Positions 1 to 7,608 of a stretch of DNA of 64,000 nucleotides are shown here, in pieces. Both the position numbers and the translations under genes were made by a program. Under the pieces are notes generated by a model, which was not told where the DNA came from, ran no database searches, and worked only from the letters and a program-made list of their open reading frames with translations. The stretch's first letter is position 1. The number at the start of each line of letters is the position of its first letter. This DNA is from PNAI01 sp035501735 (GTDB taxonomy: Bacteria > Pseudomonadota > Alphaproteobacteria > Rhizobiales > Xanthobacteraceae): NCBI GenBank assembly GCA_035501735.1, contig DATJVR010000082.1, positions 1 to 64,000 of the forward strand, written 5' to 3'.

Positions 1-81
1 CGCGGGCGTCGTCGCGTCGAAGTAAGTACCGGGCTCCCTTAGACGCGACACGACCACATCGGTGAGGTGCAAGACGGGCAT
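1..81 (-). CDS. Tyrosine recombinase (phage-type integrase), N-terminal fragment
   Basis: The first 27 codons of a gene that runs off the left edge of the window. They read MPVLHLTDVVVSRLREPG then TYFD, which resembles the start of the N-terminal arm-DNA-binding domain of tyrosine integrases of genomic islands (an 'LT...v..l..p....yfD...pgf' pattern). The gene points away from a truncated tRNA-Gly about 170 bp upstream, the usual layout of int next to the attachment site of an island. Two direct copies and one inverted copy of a 10-bp word lie just upstream and may be arm-type binding sites. The catalytic domain is outside the window, so the call rests on 27 residues plus context. Confidence 0.6.
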   Translation of the reverse strand, partial: MPVLHLTDVVVSRLREPGTYFDATTPA

Positions 82-82
82 T

Positions 83-164
83 TTTTGGCTCCGTTTTGGC
101 TCCCAAACCACCCGCATAGAGGCGAGTTGGCATGAGAAGCCGCGTTGATGTATTGGAGCCAAAA
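83..164. repeat. Short direct and inverted repeats beside int, possible arm-type sites
   Basis: The word TTTTGGCTCC occurs at 83-92 and again at 94-103, spaced 11 bp start to start, i.e. about one helical turn. Its exact reverse complement GGAGCCAAAA occurs at 155-164. They lie immediately upstream of the integrase start codon and between int and the truncated tRNA. Regularly spaced repeats in such a place are typical of integrase arm-type or excisionase binding sites; that role is inferred. No other feature was seen in 82-247. Confidence 0.45.
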
Positions 165-247
165 ATCCATAAAAGCTACGCAGTCACGGGGGTTTAGCGG
201 CTGGTATGCGCAGCTATGAGTCGAACTGCAAAAATTTATTTTCGTCG

Positions 248-284
248 TTGGGAAGCTGCCGTTCTACCATTGAACTACGCCCGC
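248..284 (-). pseudogene. tRNA-Gly(CCC), 5' half only; integration boundary
   Basis: On the minus strand from 284 the sequence has a tRNA acceptor strand GCGGGCG, the TA linker, a D-arm GTTC-AATGGTA-GAAC, G, the 5' anticodon-stem strand GCAGC and the loop TTCCCAA with anticodon CCC at 252-250. The expected 3' stem GCTGC, the T-arm, the CGCCCGC acceptor strand and CCA are absent: the next bases are CGACGAAAATAAA. The gene therefore stops being a tRNA right after the anticodon loop, on the side facing the integrase. This marks a recombination point of an integrated element. tRNA-Gly(UCC) elsewhere could still read GGG codons by wobble. Confidence 0.75.
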
Positions 285-368
285 ACACGCGAGGAAGAAT
301 AGCGGTGCGGCAATGCCGGCGGCAAGAGTCGCGGAGGGTGACCGTGCTCTCGCACGACCGCCGCGCGA

Positions 369-2042
369 TCAGCCGTCCGCGACGGGACAAAGACTGAGCG
401 GCGCTTCCTCCAGATTGGAATGAATGGGCAGGCACGGCGACGGGCTCAAGCGCAATCCTAGCCGCTGCAGAATTTCGTTGAGCCTGCCGGCATCGTTATC
501 GCCGACCGCGAGGATGAACTTCGGCCGGCCGGGCGTCCGCATCAGGCGTTTGATCTCGGTGGCGAATGTGTTGGCCTGCGACAGCTCCAGATAATTGTTC
601 TCGATCCCGAGATATTGCGCGGTCGGCTCGGCATAGGGGATGAAATAGGACACCGGCGCCCAGGTCGCGAGCAGCACGACGCTGCGCTCGGGCAAGGGCG
701 GAACGCGGACATCGATGTAGCGATCGCCGAACGGCACCGGTCCCTCACCGGCTGTCGGATGCGGGCCGCGGCCCCACTCGATCGGAATGGTGGTCGTGAG
801 CGCTATCGCCAGCATGGCGACCGCCGCGCCGGCACGAAGGCGCGGAGCCGCAAACAGCCAGATCACGGCGCCGACGATGATGATTCCGGTCAGCATGTCG
901 ATGGTGACGGCATAGCGGTAGATGTTGAAGCCGACCGCCCAGCAGACATACGACACGACCGCGAAGATGAGAACGAAACCGAGGTCATGGGTCGGCGCGG
1001 CGGCGCGGCTCGTTCGCTGGCCGGCCATCCGTTCGACTGCAAATTTCAGCCAAAGCGCAGCGATCGCCAGATAGGCCATGGCCCCGCGCCAGTCGCGGAA
1101 CGGCAATTCGGTCACGAGATTCTCGTTGGTCTGCGCCCATAAGAATGGATTTGCCGCCAACTGCCAGAGATTGCGCAACATGAACGGCGTGTGCGAAAGC
1201 GTCGCGGGCTCGTAATACGGTGATTGAAAGAATTGGTTGAAGAGTGGAAACACCGGGTTTCGGAAATCCCGCCAGAGCACGAACATATGGTGGCCGGCCG
1301 CTACAAGAACCCCGACCACGCCCGCTATGCCGAATGCAAAGAAGCTCGCGAGTGACCGGTGCCGCCGCGCGGCCATCGTCGTCATGACAAGCAACCCGGG
1401 GACAAAAATCACCGCGGTGTATTTCAATCCAACGCCAAGGCCAGCCAGCAAGCCTGCCCATGCGAAGCCCCGCCAGACAGCGCGGCCGTTTGCCGGCGCG
1501 GCAGCCTTCAGAATGGCCAGCAACGCGGCAAGCACGAATATCGAATCGATGAGGTCGTTCGTCGTCGTGCCCAGAAGCGAAACGAAGCCCGCGCCTGCGG
1601 CACCGATCGCCATGGCCACGGTGCCGAGCGTCCAACGTTCCCAGGACTGCAGCGGTCGAAAGACGTGAAGCGCAATGGCAAGAATCAGCGCGACATTGAT
1701 GCCGTGCACAGCGCCCATGATGAACGCGATGACGCGCGGAAATTCGTTCAGCGGCGAGGCGATCAATGCGTAGAACAGCAAATCCGCGGTCGGATTGAAG
1801 AAGCCCTGATACTGCGCAGGGCCGATGTCGTAGAGATAGCGGCCGTGCAGATAGGCCCATGGTGCGTAGAGGTGATAAAACCGCAGGTCCCAATTGTTAT
1901 CGGGGCCAAGGCTGATCGACAGCAAACCGGCCGCACAGCAAAGCTCAAGGGGGAGCGCCAGCGGCCATGCCGCGAAGCGCGCGATGAGTCCGGGTCTGTT
2001 GTTTTCGTTTGACGCGCCGACTGGTGGCTGCTGACCCGTCAT
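369..2042 (-). CDS. Polytopic membrane protein, glycosyltransferase-like (GT-C fold)
   Basis: A 557-residue protein with about ten hydrophobic segments and an early periplasmic-loop motif SLGPDNNWDLRFYHLY, i.e. acidic residues after the first membrane segment, followed by GxxxFFNPTADLLFY. This resembles the architecture of GT-C glycosyltransferases of the DUF2029/PMT type that use polyprenyl-linked sugars; a soluble C-terminal domain follows from about residue 455. No specific substrate can be named. ATG at 2042 was chosen; a TTG at 2075 overlapping the stop codon of the upstream dCTP deaminase gene (2072) would add 11 residues and would be translationally coupled. Both genes are on the minus strand and are probably co-transcribed. 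Confidence 0.6.
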   Translation of the reverse strand: MTGQQPPVGASNENNRPGLIARFAAWPLALPLELCCAAGLLSISLGPDNNWDLRFYHLYAPWAYLHGRYLYDIGPAQYQGFFNPTADLLFYALIASPLNEFPRVIAFIMGAVHGINVALILAIALHVFRPLQSWERWTLGTVAMAIGAAGAGFVSLLGTTTNDLIDSIFVLAALLAILKAAAPANGRAVWRGFAWAGLLAGLGVGLKYTAVIFVPGLLVMTTMAARRHRSLASFFAFGIAGVVGVLVAAGHHMFVLWRDFRNPVFPLFNQFFQSPYYEPATLSHTPFMLRNLWQLAANPFLWAQTNENLVTELPFRDWRGAMAYLAIAALWLKFAVERMAGQRTSRAAAPTHDLGFVLIFAVVSYVCWAVGFNIYRYAVTIDMLTGIIIVGAVIWLFAAPRLRAGAAVAMLAIALTTTIPIEWGRGPHPTAGEGPVPFGDRYIDVRVPPLPERSVVLLATWAPVSYFIPYAEPTAQYLGIENNYLELSQANTFATEIKRLMRTPGRPKFILAVGDNDAGRLNEILQRLGLRLSPSPCLPIHSNLEEAPLSLCPVADG

Positions 2043-2071
2043 TTTGGTTGGTTCGCGGGCGGAACTCCGGT

Positions 2072-3319
2072 TCAACCGCGAAAATGTTTCGACAGTTTGA
2101 GCCCCTGGCCCTGGTAATTCGAGGTCTTGGTCTGGCCGTAGAGAATGTCCGGCACCTCGGTCAGCCTTTCGTAGTCGAGGCGGCCCACAGCTTGGCCGTG
2201 TTCGAGCACGAACGGCACTTCGTGGCTGCGCACTTCGAGCACGGCGCGCGCGCCGGGACGACCGTGCTCGGTGTAGCCAAATCCGGGATCGAAAAAGCCG
2301 GCGTAGTGCACGCGGAATTCGCCCATCATGGGATCGATTGGCACCATCTCGGCCGCCAGATCGGGCGGGATATGCACGCGCTCGCGCGAGGCGAGGATGT
2401 AGAATTGATGCGGATCGAGCACCAATTTCCTGTCGGCGCGCACGCGTACCGGTTCCCAGAAATCTTGCCAGTCATAGATTGCGACCTCATCGACATCGAC
2501 CACGCCACTAAAGCGTTGTGCGCGAAATCCGATGAGGTCGTTGTCTCTCGCGCCTTGCAGGTCGACACTCAGAATAAGCCCGTTGCGCAATTGGATGTCG
2601 TCATCGACCAATGGCTGTTTCTGGTGCAGCTTCAGCAGATCCTGGTCGGTGAGGCTGAATTTCTTGTTCTCGCTCTGCGATGGGTGCCGGCGGCGAAAGC
2701 GCATCTGGTTGAGCCGCGAGCCCTTGCGCACCCGGATCGAAAAGCTGCAGGGCGAAATCTCGGCATAGATCGGCCCCTCATATTTGCCGTGCACACCGTC
2801 GAACACGTCGCTGCGGTCGGCGATCAGGCGCGTGAAGATATCAAGCCGGCCGGTCGAGCTTTTGGGGTTGGCGAGAGCGGAGATGCTTTCAGGAAGGTTG
2901 AGATGCTCCAAAAGCTCGACGACATAGACGCAGCCCTTTTCCAGGACCGCGCCGTGCTCCAGATCGATCACGTCGTAGCTCAGCGCGTTGAGTTGGTCCT
3001 GCACCGTCTTGGAGCGGCCCGGCAGAAAGCTCGCGCGCACGCGATAGGCCTTCGCGCCGAGCCTTAAATCAACGCTAGCGGGCTGGATTTGCGACTCTTC
3101 AATATCGGGCGCGGCCTGCATCAGCTTGCGGTGAGCGATCAGCGCCTTGATGTGCTGGCGCGGGAGCAGGCCGGATTTGGTGCCGAGGTCGGCAAGGGGG
3201 CCGGTCGCCTCAAGAAACGCTCCAGTGTGGGCGGGAGGTTTCAATGTCCGTAGCGGTGTCCGTGCACTCATCATGCGGCTCGGGATGCGGCTCGGGGAGC
3301 TTTTTGGCCTCTGGGCCAT
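2072..3319 (-). CDS. dcd: Two-domain 2'-deoxycytidine 5'-triphosphate deaminase
   Basis: A 415-residue protein of the long alphaproteobacterial dCTP deaminase type, which converts dCTP to dUTP for thymidylate synthesis. The N-terminal half holds an SxxSSTGRLD-like stretch (ANPKSSTGRLDIFTRL) and QPASVDLRLG; the C-terminal half repeats the fold with DPGFGYTEHGRPG and EVPFVLEHGQAVGRLDYERL. Ordinary Dcd proteins are about 190 residues and act as trimers, so this looks like a fused tandem duplication. Start: ATG at 3319 has AGGAAGGG about 9 bases upstream; the longer reading from 3358 lacks a ribosome-binding site. It is divergent from metZ, so the 3320-3376 gap holds promoters for both. Confidence 0.85.
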   Translation of the reverse strand: MAQRPKSSPSRIPSRMMSARTPLRTLKPPAHTGAFLEATGPLADLGTKSGLLPRQHIKALIAHRKLMQAAPDIEESQIQPASVDLRLGAKAYRVRASFLPGRSKTVQDQLNALSYDVIDLEHGAVLEKGCVYVVELLEHLNLPESISALANPKSSTGRLDIFTRLIADRSDVFDGVHGKYEGPIYAEISPCSFSIRVRKGSRLNQMRFRRRHPSQSENKKFSLTDQDLLKLHQKQPLVDDDIQLRNGLILSVDLQGARDNDLIGFRAQRFSGVVDVDEVAIYDWQDFWEPVRVRADRKLVLDPHQFYILASRERVHIPPDLAAEMVPIDPMMGEFRVHYAGFFDPGFGYTEHGRPGARAVLEVRSHEVPFVLEHGQAVGRLDYERLTEVPDILYGQTKTSNYQGQGLKLSKHFRG

Positions 3320-3337
3320 TATCGGCCCTTCCTGCAA

Positions 3338-3372
3338 TTGACGCCATTTGCATTCCATCTTATCAATATAAT
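3338..3372 (+). promoter_or_regulatory. Promoter of the metZ riboswitch transcript
   Basis: A TTGACG hexamer (3338-3343) is followed after 17 bp by TATCAA (3361-3366) and then directly by a perfect TATAAT (3367-3372). Initiation from the TATAAT would start near 3379, just where the first stem of the SAM-II aptamer begins; initiation from TATCAA would add about six bases. The region lies between the divergent dcd and metZ starts. No upstream operator was recognised. Confidence 0.55.
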
Positions 3373-3376
3373 TATC

Positions 3377-3435
3377 CCGTGGTCATTTGAGCCGGCCGGC
3401 TTGCAGCCACGTAAAACAAATCGCTAAAAGGCCGG
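3377..3435 (+). promoter_or_regulatory. SAM-II riboswitch aptamer
   Basis: The sequence matches the SAM-II consensus closely. Stem P1 is CGTGG (3378-3382) pairing with CCACG (3407-3411), around a loop containing CCGGCC and CTTGCAG, and it is followed by GTAAAACAAATCGCTAAAAGGCC. The 3' segment GGCCGG (3430-3435) can pair with CCGGCC in the loop to form the pseudoknot that closes the S-adenosylmethionine pocket. SAM-II aptamers are known from alphaproteobacterial methionine genes such as metA and metZ, and this one sits 70 bp upstream of metZ. Binding of SAM should reduce metZ expression. Confidence 0.93.
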
Positions 3436-3453
3436 GGACGCGTGACCCCCGGC
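3431..3453 (+). promoter_or_regulatory. Putative antiterminator hairpin of the metZ leader
   Basis: GCCGGGG (3431-3437) is complementary to CCCCGGC (3447-3453). This hairpin uses bases 3431-3435 that the riboswitch needs for its pseudoknot, and bases 3448-3453 that the downstream terminator needs for its 5' arm. It is thus mutually exclusive with both, as expected for an antiterminator formed when SAM is low. The folding is inferred from complementarity only. Confidence 0.6.
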
Positions 3454-3482
3454 TTGGGATTGATCCCTCGGCCGGGTTTTTT
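3448..3482 (+). terminator. Intrinsic terminator controlled by the SAM-II riboswitch
   Basis: CCCGGC (3448-3453) pairs with GCCGGG (3471-3476), with an inner GGGATTGATCCC hairpin, and is followed by six T residues (3477-3482). It lies between the SAM-II aptamer and the metZ ribosome-binding site, so termination would prevent metZ transcription. It competes with the hairpin at 3431-3453. Confidence 0.75.
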
Positions 3483-3503
3483 GTTGGCGAAAGGAAAGCC
3501 GTC

Positions 3504-4694
3504 ATGTCCGCGTCCGCAAACCGCAAATATCGACCCGAAACCCGCCTGGTGCAGTCCGGAATCCTGCGCTCACCGTTTGGTGAGACTTCGGAGGGGCTGT
3601 TCCTCACCCAGGGCTACGTCTACGACAATTCCGCCCAGGCCGAGGCACGCTTCAAGGGCGAAGATCCCGGCTATCAATATTCCCGTTTCGCCAATCCGAC
3701 CGTGACCATGTTCGAACAGCGGATCGCCGCGTTCGAAGGCGCGGAGGCGGCGCGCGCGCTGGCCACCGGCATGGCCGCGGTCACGGCGTCGCTCCTGGGC
3801 CAGCTTAAAGCCGGCGACCATGTAGTGGCGTCAAAGGCGATGTTCGGCTCCTGCCGCTATGTGGTGGAGGAATTCCTGCCGCGCTACGGCATCTCGTCGA
3901 CGCTGGTCAACGGCACCAACCTCGACGAGTGGAAGAGCGCCGTACGGCCGAACACCAAGACGTTCTTTTTCGAGACGCCGACCAACCCCGTGCTGGAAAT
4001 CATCGATATCGCGGCGGTGGCCAAGATCGCGCACGCCGCCGGCGCGACGCTCGTGGTCGATAACGTGTTCTCGACGCCGCTTTGGCAAAGCCCACTGGAG
4101 CACGGCGCCGACTGCGTGGTCTATTCCGCCACCAAGCACATCGATGGACAGGGCCGCTGCCTCGGCGGGGTAGTGCTCGGTTCGGAGAAATTCATCAACG
4201 ACAATATCCATACGCTGATCCGGCAAACCGGGCCGTCGATGTCACCTTTCAATGCGTGGGTGCTGCTGAAAGGATTGGAAACATTGCCCGTACGCGTGCG
4301 ACGGCAAACCGACACCGCCGCCACCGTCGCGGTTGCGCTCGCCGAGCATCCCAAGATCACGCGGCTGATGTATCCGGGCCGACCGGACCACCCGCAGGCC
4401 GCGATCGCCGCAAAACAGATGCGCGGCGGCTCGACCCTGGTGGCGTTCGACATCAAGGGCGGGAAACGCGCAGCGTTCCGCTTTCAGGATGCGCTCAAGC
4501 TCGTGCGCATCTCCAACAATCTCGGGGATGCAAAAAGTCTGATCACCCATCCGGCAACCACGACGCACCAGCGACTCAGCGCGGCGCAGCGGGCGGAGAT
4601 CGGGGTCACCGAGGGTCTGGTACGGCTCTCGGTCGGACTCGAGCATCCCGATGATGTGGTGGAAGACCTTCTGACGGCGCTGAAGGCGGTCTGA
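3504..4694 (+). CDS. metZ: O-succinylhomoserine sulfhydrylase
   Basis: A 396-residue PLP enzyme of the Cys/Met metabolism family that makes homocysteine from O-succinylhomoserine and sulfide, in direct sulfhydrylation for methionine synthesis. It has YQYSRFANPT near residue 57, the cofactor aspartate in VVDNVFSTP (D186), and the PLP lysine in SATKHIDGQGR (K211). The length fits MetZ. The ATG at 3504 follows AAGGAAAG at the right distance; the reading frame extends upstream through the riboswitch but that part is leader. The control by a SAM-II riboswitch is independent support for a methionine role. It converges with the SGNH hydrolase gene only 4 bp away. Confidence 0.95.
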   Translation: MSASANRKYRPETRLVQSGILRSPFGETSEGLFLTQGYVYDNSAQAEARFKGEDPGYQYSRFANPTVTMFEQRIAAFEGAEAARALATGMAAVTASLLGQLKAGDHVVASKAMFGSCRYVVEEFLPRYGISSTLVNGTNLDEWKSAVRPNTKTFFFETPTNPVLEIIDIAAVAKIAHAAGATLVVDNVFSTPLWQSPLEHGADCVVYSATKHIDGQGRCLGGVVLGSEKFINDNIHTLIRQTGPSMSPFNAWVLLKGLETLPVRVRRQTDTAATVAVALAEHPKITRLMYPGRPDHPQAAIAAKQMRGGSTLVAFDIKGGKRAAFRFQDALKLVRISNNLGDAKSLITHPATTTHQRLSAAQRAEIGVTEGLVRLSVGLEHPDDVVEDLLTALKAV

Positions 4695-4698
4695 CGGC

Positions 4699-5511
4699 TC
4701 AGTGGGCGGGCACGGTCGGCGCGGTCGCGGTCATGGCCGGGCGCGTCGCCGCATCGAAAATCGCACCGCCTAACAGCTTGGCGACGCAGGCATAGCTCCA
4801 GTCGTTCATGTGGAGCCCGTCGGGCGAGAGGAAGGCGCTGAACGGTATGTTCTCGGCCATGCGCCAGTGGCGCATGACGGCGAAGCGATCAAACAAATTG
4901 ACATTGGCTTGGTTCGCCGCCGCCGAAATGATCTGCACCATATGTTCGGTCTCGCTCTTGTCGAGCACCTTCGGCGCGTATTGCGGATTGACCAGGATCA
5001 CGTCCGCCCCGAGCTTCTTGATCCTGCTCAAGCCATTGTCGATCCTGCCGCCGACGCCATTCAGGGCTCGATCGCGCAGCACCGAATTTGTTCCAAGCTG
5101 CCAGAGCACGAGGTCGGGCTTTTCCGCCGTCACGTCCTGATCGAATTTTGCGAGCATGTCGCCCATTTCGGTGCCACCAATGCCGTGATTGATGACTTTG
5201 ATCGTGCGGAGCGGAAACCGCTGCTTGAGTTCGACTGCAAGGCGGCTCGGGTAATTGGCGGCGACCGAGCTTGCACCGGCGCCGGCAGTCGAGGATGAAC
5301 CGATCGCAACAATCGTAAGGGGCTCGCCGACCGCAAGTCTGCTGGCCACGCGGTTAAGCGGCCGCGCAAAATGCGAAAGGCCGGCGGGCGCGGTGCACGA
5401 TATCGTCTTGGCGGGAAGCTGCGAGTGCGCGGGTACGAATGTCGCAGTTCCCGCGACCGCGGCGATCGACAGCACAGTCAAGAAACGATAGTCCTCGATC
5501 AATGCCATCAT
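4699..5511 (-). CDS. SGNH/GDSL-family hydrolase, exported
   Basis: A 270-residue protein with an N-terminal hydrophobic segment (residues about 10-25) that looks like a signal peptide or anchor. SGNH blocks are present: IGSSSTAGAG at 70-79 (nucleophile Ser), a conserved glycine region NHGIGG near 109-114, GTN at 140-142 in QLGTNSVL, and the catalytic DGLH at 231-234. All four hallmark residues are seen, so it should be an active esterase or acetyl-esterase acting in the periplasm. The start ATG at 5511 overlaps the stop of the upstream SGNH-like gene as ATGA. It is the last gene of an opgC-SGNH-SGNH operon, which suggests work on acylated cell-envelope glycans. Confidence 0.8.
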   Translation of the reverse strand: MMALIEDYRFLTVLSIAAVAGTATFVPAHSQLPAKTISCTAPAGLSHFARPLNRVASRLAVGEPLTIVAIGSSSTAGAGASSVAANYPSRLAVELKQRFPLRTIKVINHGIGGTEMGDMLAKFDQDVTAEKPDLVLWQLGTNSVLRDRALNGVGGRIDNGLSRIKKLGADVILVNPQYAPKVLDKSETEHMVQIISAAANQANVNLFDRFAVMRHWRMAENIPFSAFLSPDGLHMNDWSYACVAKLLGGAIFDAATRPAMTATAPTVPAH

Positions 5512-6266
5512 TGCGGCGCCTTGCCCTCTACCGCACCGAGACGCCCTGCATCGATGATAAGCGAGGCCAGCGCACGGCCGATGCATTCATGCACGCGCTT
5601 GGCAATGGCAATGTCCTTGGTGGCCGCGAAGAGATCGATCGCCCCCGAGTCATTCCAATTCCGCATTATCGCAAACCGGTCAAACAAAGGCACTTGGCGT
5701 TCCCTGGCGACCCACCGCAAGTTTTCAGAGTAGGCTTCGATCGCCAAAATATTCTCTGTGCGGGGATTATATTGCATGTTTACGAGAATCACGTCTACCC
5801 CCGCAGCCCTCAACTTCTCAACCCCGGCGGTGACGTTCAGCAGAAATTCCTTGGGATCAACCCCTTGCATCGCATCATAAGTGCCGGTCTGCCAGATGGC
5901 CAATACCGGCTTCTCTTCTTTCAGCACCTTATCGAATCCCTTAACCATCCTCTCCGCGGTCTGCCGCGGCTTGGCGTAGGAGACAACATCGATCGTCAAC
6001 CCCGGAAGCAGGCGCCGCAACGTCGCCTCAAGCCGCGCCGGATAGGCATCAGGACTTGTCTCCGAACCGGCCAGCGTCGACGAGGTGGTGCCGAACACAA
6101 CGATCTTGAGGTGGTTGGCCTTTGCCGCCGCCCAAACGCGCTGCAGCAAATTATCGCCGAATAACATGTAGCCGGGAACGGCGCAGGCGTCGACGTCAAC
6201 CGGCTGCGCCTCGGCGCCGCAAACGCCCGCGATCACCATCAGAATGGCTGCGACGACCGTCCTCAT
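5508..6266 (-). CDS. SGNH-like exported protein, degenerate active site
   Basis: 252 residues with a clear signal peptide (MRTVVAAILM to about residue 21). It is homologous to its downstream neighbour: FGTTSSTLAGS at 58-68, IWQTGTYDAM near 124-133, VDVILVNMQYNP near 157-168 and PLFDRFAIMRNW near 193-204 align with equivalents in the next gene. It has a Ser in the first block, but GTN has become GTY, and the C-terminal catalytic motif DGLH is not evident; only D218 and H226 are near that place. It may be a non-catalytic partner or have a different specificity. It overlaps both neighbours by 4 bases, so the three genes are translationally coupled. Confidence 0.7.
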   Translation of the reverse strand: MRTVVAAILMVIAGVCGAEAQPVDVDACAVPGYMLFGDNLLQRVWAAAKANHLKIVVFGTTSSTLAGSETSPDAYPARLEATLRRLLPGLTIDVVSYAKPRQTAERMVKGFDKVLKEEKPVLAIWQTGTYDAMQGVDPKEFLLNVTAGVEKLRAAGVDVILVNMQYNPRTENILAIEAYSENLRWVARERQVPLFDRFAIMRNWNDSGAIDLFAATKDIAIAKRVHECIGRALASLIIDAGRLGAVEGKAPQ

Positions 6267-7540
6267 ACCTGCCCCCCGGCGAGGTCGGCATCCGGGGCGC
6301 GCTTGGGCGGACCGGATCCACGTTCCGATGATTTATACCATGAAATGAGCGCTGCAACTGCGATCATAATCAGGATCCCGGCGATACTGACAAGAACTTG
6401 CATGACATAGCCGTGGAAGAATTCGACCATGACGAAATGTCCGGCAAAGGACAGAAAGATTCCGAGACAGAAGACCTCGAGCGAATTCTGACCGCACAGA
6501 ATCGCCGGGCGCAGGATCCGCGATTCCAATCCGGGCCATGTCTTTGGCAGAAACCTGACCGTCAGCGCCGCGAGAGCAAGAAAATGCGCAAAGCGCAGAA
6601 CGTCAAGATTGGTCTTGTCGATCGGATACATCCAGTCGGCGAGCCAAAGCGGAATGTAGATGCGCAGGCGCGGAAAGTGCCACGTCATGGCGATGGAAAA
6701 AGCGAACAGCAAGTAAGCGATGGCGATCGATATCGTCACCCGCGATCGCAGGACTTTGGACAGCCGTTCCGCGCCGCCGAGCGCGCACCAGGCGCCGAAC
6801 ACGAACAGCAATTGCCAGGCGAGCGGATTAAAGAACCATTCGCCGGCCGGATAGGACTTCAGGTTCCACCCGAAGTGCCAGTTAAACGCGTAGAGGATGA
6901 CCGACAGTCCCAACGCCGCGGTCGCGCTGCGCTGCAGCAGCCAGAGAATCGGCGGAAATAGCAGCATCAGCACGATATAGAGCGGCAGAATATCCATGTA
7001 GGAGGGTTTGAACTTGAGCAACAGCGCCTGGATGATCGTCTGGTCCGGGCGCTGCATGAAATCGAGCGCGTTGACTTCCTCGGCATAGACCGGATTGACG
7101 GAGCTCGACTGGAAGTAGGCGATCTCGGCCATGAATATGGCGAATAGAAAAATATGCGCCACATAGAGCTGCCATGCGCGGCGCAGAATTCGCGCACCGG
7201 CAATGACAATCCCGCGCTCGCGCATCGATTTGCCGTAGACGAACGCCGCCGTATAGCCGGAGATGAAAATGAATATCTCGGTGGCGTCGCTGAAGCCGTA
7301 GTTGCGTATGGTGACCCAATTCACGATGTTGCTGGGAATGTGATCGAGAAAAATCAGCCAGAGCGCGAGGCCGCGGAACAGATCGAGCCTGAGATCGCGC
7401 TTGCCGGAAATTACCGGCGCCGCGGCAATCGACCGTTCCGGCGCCGACCTCTTGGCGCGCGCGCGATCGAGGCCGGCGACGTCCGCAGTCTTGCCGGTTC
7501 GTTCATTGTCGGGCAGTGCAAGCGCGGAGCTTTCGCTCAT
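6263..7540 (-). CDS. opgC: OpgC-domain membrane acyltransferase
   Basis: A 425-residue integral membrane protein with about ten transmembrane segments. The start of the domain, RDLRLDLFRGLALW (48-61) with D66-H67 in FLDHIPSN, and the later NYGFSDATEIFIFISGYT, are characteristic of the OpgC family, which succinylates osmoregulated periplasmic glucans, itself related to acyltransferase-3 proteins. It is the first gene of an operon with two SGNH-like exported hydrolases (4-bp overlap), so an acyl donor/acceptor or acylation/deacylation partnership at the cell surface is likely. The exact acyl group and acceptor cannot be read from the sequence. It is divergent from apaG. Confidence 0.85.
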   Translation of the reverse strand: MSESSALALPDNERTGKTADVAGLDRARAKRSAPERSIAAAPVISGKRDLRLDLFRGLALWLIFLDHIPSNIVNWVTIRNYGFSDATEIFIFISGYTAAFVYGKSMRERGIVIAGARILRRAWQLYVAHIFLFAIFMAEIAYFQSSSVNPVYAEEVNALDFMQRPDQTIIQALLLKFKPSYMDILPLYIVLMLLFPPILWLLQRSATAALGLSVILYAFNWHFGWNLKSYPAGEWFFNPLAWQLLFVFGAWCALGGAERLSKVLRSRVTISIAIAYLLFAFSIAMTWHFPRLRIYIPLWLADWMYPIDKTNLDVLRFAHFLALAALTVRFLPKTWPGLESRILRPAILCGQNSLEVFCLGIFLSFAGHFVMVEFFHGYVMQVLVSIAGILIMIAVAALISWYKSSERGSGPPKRAPDADLAGGQV

Positions 7541-7608
7541 TGTGCTCGCCCCAGGACAAAGGTTATTGATAGCGCCGCTCGCCGACGCACCGGCAGCCAG
7601 GGGATCGA

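Noticed and set aside
248..284. Group I intron in tRNA-Gly (interruption right after the anticodon)
   Set aside because: No 3' half of the tRNA occurs in the 247 bp available and an integrase start intervenes, so an attachment site explains it better; not fully excluded without sequence to the left.
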